The notes: a model not told the origin generated them from the sequence alone. 64,000 nucleotides of DNA from Chamaecyparis obtusa (GCA_027943335.1 BSBK01001118.1:1229501-1293500), one strand, 5' to 3'; counted from the stretch's first letter, positions 1 to 10,928 are shown. Made by a program: numbers and translations.

Positions 1-2
1 GG

Positions 3-2057
3 CCTACTCCAAGGAGTGCTACTGAGGTAAGATCTTTTCATGGTCTAGCTAGCTTTTATAGAAAGTTTATCAGAAATTTTAGCAGTATTTGTGGACCCTT
101 GACTGAAACAATGAGAGGGGATAGAAAAGAGTTTAAGTGGACTAATGGGGCAGAAAAGAGTTTTCAGTTGTTGAAACGAAAAGTTATAGAACAACCTGTT
201 TTAGCACTTCCAGATTTTAATAAGGTGTTTCAAGTAGATTGTGATGCTAGTGGTACTGCAATAGGAGCTGTTATGAGCCAAGAAGGTCAACCTGTTGCTT
301 ATTTCAGTGAGAAGTTAAATGATGCCAAGAGGAAATATTCTGTTTATGATCAAGAATTTTATGCTATAGTTCAGGCATTAAAGAAGTGGAGACATTATCT
401 ACTTCCTAAGGAGTTTGTTTTGTATACTGATCATCAAGCTTTGCAATATTTGAATAGTCAAGGAAAATTGAATCAGAGGCATTTGAAATGGGTTGAGTTT
501 TTGCAGAGTTATACATTTGTTTTGAAACACAGAAGTGGAAAGTCTAATAGGGTTGCAGATGCTCTTAGCAGAAGGCAACTATTGCTGACAGAAATGCAGA
601 TTGAAGTGGTTGGGTTCAAGGAACTCAAGAATTTGTATCCAGAGGATCCTGATTTTGGTGAAGCTTGGAAAGCTTGTACAGAACCTGTTACTGTAGACAG
701 GATGAAATGGCTGGATTTTATCATCCAAGATGATATGCTATTCAGAGGGAGTCAGTTGTGCATTCCACGAAGTTCTATGAGGGAGAATCTCATCAAGGAG
801 AAGCATAGCGGAGGATTGGTTGGACATTTTGGTCGTGATAAAACCCTTGGTTTGGTTAGTGAGAATTATTATTGGCCACAGTTGCAGCAAGATGTGAAGA
901 AGTTTGTACAGAGTTGCAGAGTATGTCAAATGGCGAAAGGAGTGAAGCAGAATACAGGGTTGTATCAGCCATTGCCTATACCAGAGAAGCCTTGGGAGGA
1001 TATCAGTATGGACTTTGTTCTTGGTTTACCGAGGACACAGTGGGGACATGATTCAATTTTTGTAGTAGTTGACAGATTTTCAAAGATGGCACATTTCATT
1101 CTCTGCAAGAAGACTAATGATGCTGTTCATGTAGCAGAATTGTTTTTCAGAGAAGTAGTGAGACTTCATGGTTTGCCAAAGACCATAGTTTCAGATCGGG
1201 ACACTAAGTTTGTTGGATATTTCTGGCGTACATTGTGGAAGAAGTTGAAGACAGATTTGAAATTCAGTTCATCACATCATCCCCAGACTGATGGACAGAC
1301 AGAGGTGGTGAATAGGAGTTTGGGAAATTTGCTGAGATGCTTGGTTGGAGATAAGCCAACAGGATGGGATTTGATTTTACCACAGGCAGAATTTGCATAC
1401 AATAATTCTATCAATAGGAGCACTGGTAAATCACCATTCCAGATTGTATATGGAAGTAGTCCAAGAAATGCATCTGAATTGAGGAAGATAGATAAAGGAG
1501 AAATAAGTAGTGCTGAAGCTGAGGATTTTGCAGAACACTTGAAGAACATCCATGGGGAGGTGAGGAAGCATATTAACAAGATGAATGCGCAGTATAAGGC
1601 TAAGGCGGATGAGAAAAGGAGGCATAAGGAATTTCAGGTTGGCGATGAAGTCATGGTTCATTTGCGGAAGGAGCGGTTTCCAGTTGGTACATATAACAAG
1701 CTAAAAATGAAGAAGTTTGGGCCATGTAAGATACTGAAGAAACATGATTCAGGAAATGCATATGAGGTAGAGTTGCCTACTGAGCTGAATATTTCACCAG
1801 TGTTTAACATTTCAGATCTGACAGAGTATCATGAAGGAGGTGTTGAAGATGAGATCACAGCAGCACAGTGGAGTATTCCAGCAACTAGTTCAGACACTAA
1901 GGAGATCGAAGATATATTGGACAGTCATGTTGGCAGAAGCACAAGGAACAGGACATATGAAGAATATCTGGTCAAGTGGAAAGGACGACCTGTTGAAGAT
2001 TCATCATGGCTGACAAAGGAGGAGGTTAGTCGTCTTGGTTTTCCTCTGCACACCTGA
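3..2057 (+). CDS. Ty3/gypsy chromovirus pol, C-terminal part (RNase H, integrase, chromodomain)
   Basis: The frame is open from the window edge to TGA at 2055-2057, so the N-terminal gag, protease and most of RT lie outside. Counting residues from the ATG at 99, RNase H spans about 40-160 with the acidic centres in VDCDAS, YDQEF, YTDHQ and VADALSR. The integrase HHCC zinc finger is at about 235-285 (CRVCQ visible), and the DDE core follows with MDFVLGL, SDRDTK and GQTEVVN. A chromodomain closes the protein (YEEYLVKWKGRP, SSWLTKEEV), the hallmark of chromoviruses, which insert through contact with histone marks. No stop or frameshift interrupts at least 680 codons, unlike every other pol here, so this is probably the youngest insertion. 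It acts in the virus-like particle and then the nucleus, to copy and integrate element DNA. The family call is sure; the clade within chromoviruses is not. Confidence 0.95.
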   Translation, partial: PTPRSATEVRSFHGLASFYRKFIRNFSSICGPLTETMRGDRKEFKWTNGAEKSFQLLKRKVIEQPVLALPDFNKVFQVDCDASGTAIGAVMSQEGQPVAYFSEKLNDAKRKYSVYDQEFYAIVQALKKWRHYLLPKEFVLYTDHQALQYLNSQGKLNQRHLKWVEFLQSYTFVLKHRSGKSNRVADALSRRQLLLTEMQIEVVGFKELKNLYPEDPDFGEAWKACTEPVTVDRMKWLDFIIQDDMLFRGSQLCIPRSSMRENLIKEKHSGGLVGHFGRDKTLGLVSENYYWPQLQQDVKKFVQSCRVCQMAKGVKQNTGLYQPLPIPEKPWEDISMDFVLGLPRTQWGHDSIFVVVDRFSKMAHFILCKKTNDAVHVAELFFREVVRLHGLPKTIVSDRDTKFVGYFWRTLWKKLKTDLKFSSSHHPQTDGQTEVVNRSLGNLLRCLVGDKPTGWDLILPQAEFAYNNSINRSTGKSPFQIVYGSSPRNASELRKIDKGEISSAEAEDFAEHLKNIHGEVRKHINKMNAQYKAKADEKRRHKEFQVGDEVMVHLRKERFPVGTYNKLKMKKFGPCKILKKHDSGNAYEVELPTELNISPVFNISDLTEYHEGGVEDEITAAQWSIPATSSDTKEIEDILDSHVGRSTRNRTYEEYLVKWKGRPVEDSSWLTKEEVSRLGFPLHT

Positions 2058-2095
2058 GTCGTGACAGGGTCACTTCTCAAATTACCCTGGGTGTC

Positions 2096-2995
2096 TGATG
2101 CAGGAGCATCCTGGGTGTAAGAGCAATCTTGCATCACCCAAAAATATTTTTATTTTTGAATTCAATAAGGGCTATTTTGTGCAGAGCTGCTATTTGTGGA
2201 AAGTTACTATTTTTTTTGGTAATTTTCGTATGTGCTCAGAATGATCTGATTTCTTTCTTGGAGGTTCATTTTGGTCATATAAGTCTGCCAGTAAAGTTTC
2301 ATTGCCAGATCAAGTGTATATTGGAAGATATTGAAGATTTTCGGTATTGGCAGCAGGGTACAGAAACTTTAAACTCAGTTTTGAAGGCTTTAGAGGCCCC
2401 GGATGAGGTCGAAAATTTGGGTGACGAGCGCTTGCGCCGGTCAAGCTTATAGAGCACTTCGTGGCATTTCTGAAATGGGGTTATAATGGCCGATCAGGTC
2501 AACTGGTGATGACTTATGGTCTTCGGAAGTTGGGCCACCCGAAATGGCGGAAAATAATTTTCTTCAAAATTTCTGTTCGGGTTTCAAAGGTTATCTTGAG
2601 CCGACTATGATGTAATAAAATGTAAAATAAAATAATTCTAAGTTTGGTCGGCCTTATTGGCTAAAATTCTGGAACCTTCCCAGGCGGTGGAAAATTGCCT
2701 ATATAAGGAAGGCTGTATTATTGTCTTAGGCAGTTCAGAATAGTTCTGGGTAGTAGATCTGGGTAATAGTTTGAGGCTTTGTCCTACAGAATATTGTAAG
2801 GGAATGCCCATGTGGCTTTGCATATTGTAATTCTGAAAGTTTGTAATTCCACATTTGTGGAGATAATAAGAAGCCAGTTTTTTGTTCTTGCATATTGTTG
2901 TTGTTTCTCTATTTCTGTTATGTGTTTGTGTTATTAAGGAGAGCACCCTTCATCAAGAAGTGTCACTAATACCTGCTAGGGAGTGGCATGTAACA
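2096..2995 (+). repeat. Probable 3' LTR of the chromovirus
   Basis: This follows the pol stop by 38 bases. It opens with TGATGCA and I place its end at TGTAACA (2989-2995), giving TG...CA ends, but no second copy lies in the window to prove the borders. It holds a TATA box, then a transcribed-looking stretch with AATAAG-like signals near 2866, as expected for U3-R-U5. The first 41 bases form an inverted pair (TGATGCA 2096-2102, TGCATCA 2130-2136). I saw no strong polypurine tract just upstream. Confidence 0.5.
2700..2708 (+). promoter_or_regulatory. TATA box of the LTR promoter
   Basis: TATATAAGG lies in a short GC-richer context inside the probable LTR, about 600 bases after its start. This is a usual place for the U3 promoter that drives element transcription. 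Confidence 0.5.
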
Positions 2996-3003
2996 ATGTA
3001 AAA

Positions 3004-3093
3004 GTTGTGCCTGAATCCAGAGGCTAATTTATCTTGGTCTGCCGTTGTGCCTGAATCTTGGTTTGTTGTTGCGTCTGAATTCAAAGGCTAATT
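3004..3093 (+). repeat. Three imperfect copies of a 14-base motif
   Basis: GTTGTGCCTGAATC occurs at 3004-3017 and 3044-3057, with a mutated copy at 3068-3081. The first and third are each followed by an AGGCTAATTT-type tail. It sits at the junction between the chromovirus LTR and the LINE remnant and may be part of either border. Confidence 0.6.
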
Positions 3094-3098
3094 TCTAG

Positions 3099-4964
3099 AA
3101 TGAAATCCTTGAAAAATTTCATTCAAAATTGGCGGGATGGAAAGGGGCAATTCTCAGTCAAGCTGGGAAAGTTCAACTGCTGAAGGAAAATTTGCAAAAC
3201 CTTTCAGTCTATGCCCTTAGCCTGTTCAAAATACCTCAAAAGTTTTCTGATTTAATAGAGAAGATCCAAAAAAGGTTCCTTTGGACAGGAGTGGAAGAGA
3301 AAAAGAGACTCAGCCTGGTAGCTTGGGAGAAGATTTGTAAACCCAAAAAGATGGGGGGCCTGGGAATAAGGAGCATAAATAATACTAATAAAGCTCTCCT
3401 AGCAAAGCAATGCTAGAGAATCTTTGAAGATGAGAAAGAATGGAATATGATAATGAAAAGGAAATATCATCTCAGTAATCTTGAAGGAATGCTCCAATCT
3501 CAAAATGATATCTAGGGATCTTTTGTTTGGAATAGTATAAGTAAAGGAAAGAATTTTATAAGCAAAGGTGTTATTTGGAAGCTGGGAAATGGTAGAAAAA
3601 TTTAGTTTTGGAATGATAAATGGATGTCGGAGAAGCCTCTTATAGAGAATGAAGAATGGGGAAATGCTATCCAGGATTGTAAAGATACTATAAGTGAATT
3701 TGTGAGTGATTATTGGAAAAATGAAGAGTGGATAGACCTTGGGCTGAAGGATATCAGATTTAAAGAAGTGAATAAACAATTAAACAATTGGTTTATTAAA
3801 GATAATGAGGATGATAAACTTATCTGGGGTTTGGCTACCTCTGGAAAGTTCTCAGTTGATTCTACTTCGACACTTCTCCTCCCTAATGAGGCTCAACCTT
3901 TGTGGGCACAGGTATGGAATAAGGACCTTACCCCTAAAATTAACATGTTTTTTTGGTTGCTTGTCCAGAACAAAATTCTCACATAGGACAACCTTATGAG
4001 AAGAGGGTTTCAAATGCCTAATATATGTGCCTTGTCTTGTCAAGAAGCTAAGAATTGCAATCATCTTATGATACACTGCTCTTTCACTAGAGAGGTGTGG
4101 GACACTACTATTTCTTCCCTTGAGCTCAATTGGGTGAAACCTAACTCTATCCAGGAGTTTTTCCAGCAATGGCAGAGTCCTTTCTATGACAAAAATGCTA
4201 GGGATATCTGGAAAATTGTCTTTCCCCACTTTACTTGGCTTATCTGCAAGGAGAGGAATAATAGAATCTTTAGAGAGAAAAAGACCCCTCCTTCTTTGGT
4301 TACAATTTCTGTAACTAGAAGTATAATGGAGAACTATAGAAGTATGGGAAGGAAAGATAGTAGTCAATGGGATCCTCAACCTAAGAAGGACAATATTATT
4401 TTGTGGGAGAGACTAAAAAAGAGCCAGATTCAAAATCCTAGAGATAATGTTTTGTGGACAGCTCCTCTCTTTGGATGGCTTAAAGGGAACTTTGATGGTT
4501 CGGCTAAGGGAAATCCTAGAAGGGCTGGAGGTGGAGGGCTTATAAGAGATAATGTTGAAAACTATTTAGGAGCGATTGTTGTCTCGCTGGGTATCCAAAT
4601 GAACCATGTGGCGGAGGCTGAAGCTACTCTTTACTTGGTTATGATGGTGAAAGATTTGGGATGCACGAAATTATGGCTGGAAGGGGATTCCCTAAGTATA
4701 ATCAATGCTATAAAAGGGAAGTCTAAGAGCTCATGGACTACAGAACACATCATTAACAAAATTAAAATTATTATGAATTCCTTTGAAGAAAGCCACATCA
4801 CTCATGTTTATCGTGAAGGCAACAAACCGACGGACAAGCTGGCAAATGAGGGTACCTTGAGTGACATCACCCAAAAGTGGAGAGGGGAAGAAAATATTAA
4901 GTTTGAGATTACAAGTCTAATCAACTATGACAGGATTAATCACTATGAAGGAAAAACCACTTAA
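3099..4964 (+). pseudogene. LINE ORF2, 3' part (RT tail, zf-RVT, RNase H), with stops
   Basis: One frame reads from about 3099 to TAA at 4962-4964 and is broken by four in-frame TAG stops at 3414, 3513, 3603 and 3984. It starts in the RT thumb region (KLAGWKGAILSQAGKVQLL). The zinc-binding zf-RVT domain follows near 3880-4110 (WNKDLTPKINMFFWLL, then CALSC and HLMIHC). A plant-type RNase H ends it at about 4468-4850 (NFDGSAKG, AEAEA, EGDS, HVYREGNKPTDKLAN). This order is that of plant L1-type LINEs, which copy themselves by target-primed reverse transcription. The endonuclease and the catalytic YxDD part of RT are missing, so the copy is 5'-truncated, as is common for LINEs. At least two stops fall where Trp is usual in the family (AKQC-stop, NDI-stop). 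No poly(A) tail is evident. Confidence 0.9.
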
Positions 4965-7026
4965 CATAATGATGACAAGGACAAATCATTTATCGAGGAG
5001 GTTTTTATGTAAGGTGAAGTGTGGGATCATTACTTTGCAGTTAATAAAGCACAGACAACAGGTTAATATCGATAACCAAAAAAGAAAAGTTAACCAAAGA
5101 AGTAAGGTGGGGATTACTAGTAAGGAACCGAACCAACGCATGAAAAACAAACAAAAAATGGGAGGTGGTTTGAAGAGGGAGGAACCTTTCAACTATGACA
5201 AATGGAGATAAGAAAGAGAAGTTTGGAAGAAGCTGAAGAAAGGGGGGGTTACACAGTTCATGAAGAAGCTTCACGGGCACGACAAAAAGATCACTTCTTT
5301 GTTCACAGATGGCTGGGCTAATGGTAATGTTCATCTATGGGGCAAGTCCTTCACTCTTACTATTTCTAGCTTAGCTGATATTACTGGTTTACCTTTGGAT
5401 GGTACCCATTTCCATAGAGGAAATCATAGGCTAGGAACTGAAGCTTTTACTATTTTCCCTAAAACTGATGATGGGAAAGCCCTTATGGCTAAGGGGAATG
5501 GTGACTATGTGGATATTACCAATATTGATGAATTATGGGCCAAAATTTTGAAGGCCATGATAGAATATTTTACGCTAGATGGGCGGTACTCCAAAATTTA
5601 CAACTTCCATTTTGTGTTTGCTAACCACTTTAGGCATAAAAGGAGAATTTCTTTCTCTTACTATCTTTTGAGTTCTCTAAACAACAACATTAAGGGACAC
5701 AGGAAAAAGGCTAGTAACCCCGTGTTGCATGAAGGCTTGATCCTTCTTATTTTTTACCACATCAGGGACAACATTCCAGACCCTATCCCTAAAAGGATCA
5801 CTGCTAAAAGAAAGGAGAGGAATGAGGGGGAGAAAAAAGCTGAGACTAGTAAGAAGAGAAAGAATAAATAGGGAAAAGCTCCTATTGATATCGGTGACAA
5901 AGATATCAGAAGTGAGGAGTTAGAGAAAAAGCCTCAAACTAGGGGAAAGGGTATCATTGAGGAAGACAATGAGGAGGAGTCCAGTGAAGAAGAGATAAAC
6001 AATGAGAAAGAGGAAGCAAATGAAAAAGATCAGGAAGAGGATATGAATGATTGGCTAGATGAGGGGAATGATGATAAAGAGGAGAATAGCCATGAAGATG
6101 GCGAAGAAAAGGAGGAAGTGGAAGAGGAAGAGACCCAGGAAAATTCTTCTGAAGAAGAAATGAAAGATTCCCCTGATTATAATGGGGGTGCCAAGAAAGA
6201 GGATGAAGGTACTTAGATGTCATCCATGGAGGCTGATATTATTTCTCAGGATGTCCCTATGGAAGAAAAAATGATCAATGTTATACCAGATACTGGGGAT
6301 GGTAAAAGCAGAGAGGAGGAAGGTAATGAGGAAGAAGGGTTTTATGTGGGAATTACGGATGGACAAGAGAATGAAGGTAAGGAGATTGGTAAAACCCCTT
6401 CTTCAATTGATACTGATGAGGACATCTAGAAAAATAAGAAAGAATGTATGGATAAGATGACCATGCTGGAGAACAACAACAACAAAGAGGAACCTGTTAT
6501 CCTGTTGAGGGAAGCTTCTTTGCAAGAGGAGAAGAATAATACTAAGAATCAGGATAAGAACATGGATTGGAAAAAGGAAATGTAGGAAATGAAAATCCAA
6601 ATCAAGGAAATGGAAAAAACTATGAAAAACATGACTACTAAGCTAGGAAAGATGGAAAGTAAGGTTCTTGAAAAGGTTTAAAACAAAAATAAAAATGAGG
6701 ATGGCACTGCTGAGATGAGCAAGATAGTTAAAGGCAAGATGAAAGAATTAGAAGCCAAAATTAGCAACCATGACAATATGATAAAAGGTGTTCTGAGACA
6801 CAGCAACGAAGGTCTAAAGGTGATCATTATGAATTTGAATATGTTGCATAACTATCTGGAAAGGAACCTGCTGGAAAGAACCACAATCACCATCGATGAG
6901 GAAGCTAGTAAAAATGGGCCGGGGACGAGAACTAGAGGGTAGAGGGTGTATGTATTTCCCCCTCCTTATGATGACTATGTAGCCATAGATATCATAAGGA
7001 AGAGAATCAAGGATACCTACTTCTAG
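4927..7026 (+). pseudogene. Lineage-restricted ORF: conserved domain plus acidic and coiled-coil tail, with stops
   Basis: A single frame runs from 4927 to TAG at 7024-7026, interrupted at 5209, 5869, 6214, 6427, about 6583, about 6679 and 6940. The core from about 5212 (KKGGVTQFMKKLHGHDKKIT, TDGW, then ADITGLPLDG, FTLDGRYSKIYNFHFVFANH, SFSYYLLSSL) resembles, from memory, a repeated uncharacterised family in conifer assemblies; I cannot name a function. A long Glu/Lys/Asp-rich stretch follows (about 5870-6560), then a likely coiled coil (about 6590-6900, MKEMEKTMKNM type heptads). It starts inside the LINE RNase H tail in another frame. It could be ORF1 of an adjacent retroelement, a nucleic-acid-binding Gag-like protein, or a separate mobile gene. 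The stops show it is dead. Confidence 0.6.
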
Positions 7027-8558
7027 CAATAAGGAGATATCCTCTAACAATAATGTAGGCCATAAACTTAGTGAAGAGCGTTGACTCTTATAAGCTCAGG
7101 AAATAGATAAATTATGAAAGAATATGTCACTTATAAGAAGAGACCCTTGAAAGGAAGAAATATTGTTATCAAGACATTTGCCTTTAAGAGGAGTTTCATG
7201 AACGAAGATAAAAACTTCAAAAATAGAGGGGAAGAAGAACAAGCATCCACCTATCCAGCCCCCTATATATAGGTGGGATAGGGATCCTTGGAGGACGTCA
7301 AAATTTAAATCACATAGTAAGGGAAAATATTTATAATGAACATATTCTTTCCAATAAAGAAGAGGTGATGATCAAGGACATGCACGTCTTGTATGTCAGA
7401 GAGAGTCATGATCAAGACACAATTCCTCACAGGAAAACAATGTCACATGATAAACAGATTCCACTGTACTAAGGAAAGTAGATCCTTAGAAAAAGAGAGA
7501 AGGAATGTAAAAACAACCCCCCTCCCCACCCCCCTCCCCCCCAACATGAGACAAGAAAGAGAAGCCCCTTGTGAATTATATATATAACACAATCTTGTAA
7601 GATATAAAGATGAACTGTAAGCAGCAACCATAATCTAGTTGTGCACAAAAAAAAATCCTATATGAAACAAGAAGTATCATAGACTAATAGAACACCATAG
7701 AGCAATGCAGGACAAGAAACATCATAGGATATACATGCTAGAAAAGATATCACTTATGAAGAAAACTATAGATGATTAATAAATGAAAAACATTAAAATC
7801 CAAGGCATGGAAAAACATTGTTAGGCAGCAACAATCCCATCTTGCATGAAACAAAGCATTACATACCCACATATAAGAATGTGTCAGAAATAAGGCAAAT
7901 CTATAGAGAAATGAATGAATTAGATGAAAGGATACCATGTTATGCCTACTTTAATGAACACAAGAGGAACAGCAAAGAGATAATGGATCCTTGAGAGAAA
8001 GGAGAAATAAAATATCCAATATATGAGAGATCTTTTATAACAAAGATGAAATCACATAAAAGGAAAACAATTCAACAAAGGGGGAAAATGGATCCTTTGA
8101 TATATATAGGAAAAGGAAATAGGGCCATTTCCCCCCAAGTGAGGAGACAAAGGAAATGACTATTATGTTTTTCACAAAGTAGGACATTGAGCCTCCAAAG
8201 GATGTGCTAGCAATGTCACACAATGAGGAGCAACATAATAGGGATGTAGATGTACTAAGTAGAATGATCATGAAAAAGATACCATTTATCATCACCATTC
8301 ATTTGAATCATACCATAAGAAAAGAATTACAAATAATGATATTGACCAGTCTTTTGAATTTGATGAGGCATAGAAAAAGATCTTTTATGTATAATTAGAT
8401 TGAAATGTAAAGAGAAGCATTTAATATGCATACACTCATCTGATAAAGGTGTTTGATTTCCATAATCAAGGATGTTAGTTTTGGTATAGAATGTTGGTGT
8501 GAAATTTAATGTTCCCCAATCATGAAAAATTTATAGGCGACCCATAAGGTTGATGTGT
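7027..8558. other. Non-coding AT-rich stretch
   Basis: No supported gene. Short hydrophobic minus-strand frames occur but have many stops and no recognisable motif. The only distinctive item is the C-run cluster at 7517-7542. The stretch may be internal non-coding sequence of a minus-strand retroelement whose LTR lies near 9500-10820. Confidence 0.5.
7517..7542 (-). other. G-quadruplex / i-motif candidate
   Basis: Four C runs of 6, 4, 6 and 7 bases are separated by single bases (T, A, T). The minus strand therefore has four long G runs with one-base loops, a textbook strong G-quadruplex pattern. It is isolated in AT-rich DNA. Confidence 0.75.
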
Positions 8559-9224
8559 TTATGATAAGGTTGAACTTGTGAAAATAAAATCAGGATGGTC
8601 ACCTTTTCCAATACGCCCACATTTGATTTGAGACGTATCTTGAAAGGAACAAGAATAAGCATCAAGGATGTGATCTGCTATTTCTAAGGCACTCTTAGGA
8701 GAAGGAAAAACATAACTCATCAATGCATCATCTATGAAAAGAATAGGAAGTGGTTGATCATTAGGATAAATAATCATGTTATCATTCAATTTTATAAAGG
8801 TTTCTTCATGAGGAAGGGAGTAATCTATGTCCCTATCCAAGGGCTCATCCCAAATAGTAGGATTATCAAAGGATGGAAGAAAGCACAAATTAGGAAAGGA
8901 ATAATCATGACTCAAAAAAGTTTCATGAGGGAGAGAGTAGTCAATATCCCTATCCAAGGGCTCATCCTAAATAGTAGGATTATCAAAGTTAGGAACATCA
9001 TGACTCACTAGAGGTTGATCAACATCATTTAGGAAAAGATTACCCTTTGGAGGGGGATGTTTTGAAGAAATGTTTTCATAAGAATCAATGAAAGGAAAAA
9101 ATAAAGTATCATCATATGCATGAAATAGAATATCTTGAAGATCATGAAGAAAACTTGAAAATAAAGATAACAATCCTATTGAAAATGAAATGCTTTTGTG
9201 TTTTTGAAACAAAATGCAATACAA
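8559..9224 (-). pseudogene. Unrecognised minus-strand ORF with an internal repeat
   Basis: Reading from 9224 down to 8559, one frame of about 220 codons is broken by a single stop near 8966. It contains two copies of a block FDNPTI-W/stop-DEPLDRDIDYSLPHE. In the intact copy the residue is Trp (TGG) and in the other it is TAG. The C-terminal part (ILFIDDALMSYVFPSPKSAL, DHILDAYSCSFQDTSQIK) looks like real protein in composition but matches no family I can name. It lies inward of a probable minus-strand LTR, so it may be an element ORF. Confidence 0.45.
8803..8988. repeat. Imperfect direct repeat pair, about 68 bp each
   Basis: 8803-8871 and 8921-8988 match almost base for base, including CTATCCAAGGGCTCATCC and AATAGTAGGATTATCAAAG. 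The period is about 118 bases and keeps the minus-strand frame, so it encodes a duplicated peptide block. Confidence 0.85.
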
Positions 9225-9353
9225 TCTAAGAATGTAGGATGCAATTTTTTTGAATTTTCACAATGCAAATATATGAAAATGAAGAAATTTAGTTGACAAA
9301 ATCTATAAACAATGTAAATAAAATAATGCAAAAGGAGATGCACAAAGAATAAA

Positions 9354-9503
9354 TCTAACTCCAAAATCAAACAAAGGAGGTAATGCGTCGGGTTCACCAA
9401 AAGAAGGTGAACACCTAAAGAAGGAAATAAGAGAGATCAAAGAATCTAACTCTAAAATTAAAAGGCGAAGACACATCGAGTTCACCAAAATATTTAGGGG
9501 AAA
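9354..9503. repeat. Imperfect tandem pair with primer-site-like sequence
   Basis: Two related blocks (9354-9420 and 9447-9503) share TCTAACTC-AAA-T and GTTCACCAAAA. On the minus strand each contains TTGGTGAAC followed by C/T-CGA, which resembles an LTR primer-binding site (TGG plus tRNA complement) just inside a minus-strand LTR. This reading is tentative. Confidence 0.35.
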
Positions 9504-10600
9504 AGTGGACACACACAATAGGATATGTAAATATAAAACTACACTTTTCAGTAAACATGCAATACAAGAGAAAGAGGGGCTTCTAGGCGTAACTTTCAAT
9601 ATAACCTAAGTTAGATTACAAAAACCTAAGAAGATGAGGGGACACTAATGCTAAACCCAAATTATACTAATGAAGTACACAAGTAAGTCCTATTTCATGC
9701 AATGTAAGATTTGATTAAGGTTGTATAAATGCACTTGTAAAATTGAACTAATTGATTTAGCAAGATAAATAATAGAGATCTAGGTGCTAAATGTAAGCAA
9801 TCAACCCAATTAAGATGTGAAAAAAGATCTAAACTAAGATGTGAAATAGATAACAAGGTACTCACCTTGAAATGTATAGAGGAATGTACTTTTTTGCTCT
9901 AAAAAATGTTGTTCTGGACCTGTAATTGAATTTCCAACTGCGGATTTGCCAACACGGCTGAAAACCCAAAAAATGTTGAAAATCTCAAGCTGCCAGGAAC
10001 AGGTTGACTTAAATCACCGTGTTCTTCAGGCACTTTTTTTAATTCAACCTAGCTTCTTTAAATAGGTTTTTGTCTGCAACTTCCATATTTGTACCTGCAA
10101 TTTTGAGATCCTGCTCCTACATACAAAAAACTGGGTTTTTGGGGTTGGGTGGATAAGGGCTTGCCTTGGTCAAGCCCTAGATTGACGAATCAACCTTGAA
10201 TTGAAATGGAAATGTAATGATAAATAAAATGCTAACATGTAGTAGGATTAAATATATCAAATAAAAGGTACAATTACCTTCATAGATGCAATTGAATTTG
10301 ATATGTGATCAAGTATGCAAATGTAATAGCCTTGACTCAAAGAAACCAAAAGGAAATCAAAAGAAGTCAAAACCTCATGTATAGGAATCTATGTGACATG
10401 CCATGATGAAGGATGAAAGGATTTGAATGATGATGGATCTCCTCCTTAGAAGCCAAACTCCTCCACCACCTTGAAGGAAGAAGCTTGATGCAAGAAGGAA
10501 TAATGCTTGAAGATTCTTTCTCTTAATTGCCAGTAGGACGATGATGTATCTTGATTGATGATTTTTGGATGTGTTGGATGAAAATGAAATTCCCAAGCCT

Positions 10601-10609
10601 ACTTATATA
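10601..10609 (-). promoter_or_regulatory. TATA box of the minus-strand LTR
   Basis: The minus strand reads TATATAAGT, followed about 30 bases on by a C/A-rich start-site-like stretch (TCATCCAACACATCC). Confidence 0.45.
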
Positions 10610-10708
10610 CTATTTTTAGGGTTGAAAACAAAGAAGACTAACTTGGAAATAAAATAAATCAATTGGAAAACCCAAGATACTTTGGGCCCCACACTTGAAA
10701 TCCCTCAG

Positions 10709-10766
10709 GGAAGAGGTCGACCTCTTCCTTGGAACATGCCAGCTAGTCGACCTCTTCCTTGGAACA
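10709..10766. repeat. 20-bp perfect palindrome and its half-repeat
   Basis: GGAAGAGGTCGACCTCTTCC (10709-10728) equals its own reverse complement. The 21-base segment starting with GTCGACCTCTTCC at 10716 is repeated exactly at 10746-10766. It lies in the U3-like part of the minus-strand LTR. Confidence 0.9.
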
Positions 10767-10925
10767 AGTCAACCTAAGTTTACCTATTCCTAAGAGGGGT
10801 CCCAAAATGGGACACCAGAGGCCTTAGAGAGAGTGCAAAAATAATAAGGAGAAAATGAATGCACCGGAAGATATGGCCAAAAAGGTGATAAAATAACACC
10901 TAAAGGACCATGCCAAAAAATGAGA

Positions 10926-10928
<3 letters not shown>

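Larger units (their letters stand above)
9505..10820 (-). repeat. Probable LTR in minus orientation (borders uncertain)
   Basis: Read on the minus strand, it opens near 10815 with TGTCCCATTTTGGG and has a TATA box at 10609-10601. About 200 bases of leader-like sequence follow, then AT-rich sequence ending near primer-site-like TTGGTGAAC. No second copy is in the window, so neither end is proven. It could be a solo LTR, or the 5' LTR of the degraded minus-strand element whose ORF is at 8559-9224. Confidence 0.4.

Noticed and set aside
3414..3986. All-TAG stops as a sign of a recoded amber codon
   Set aside because: TAA and TGA stops also interrupt other frames here, and the sites are Trp/Gln codons, so decay explains them better.
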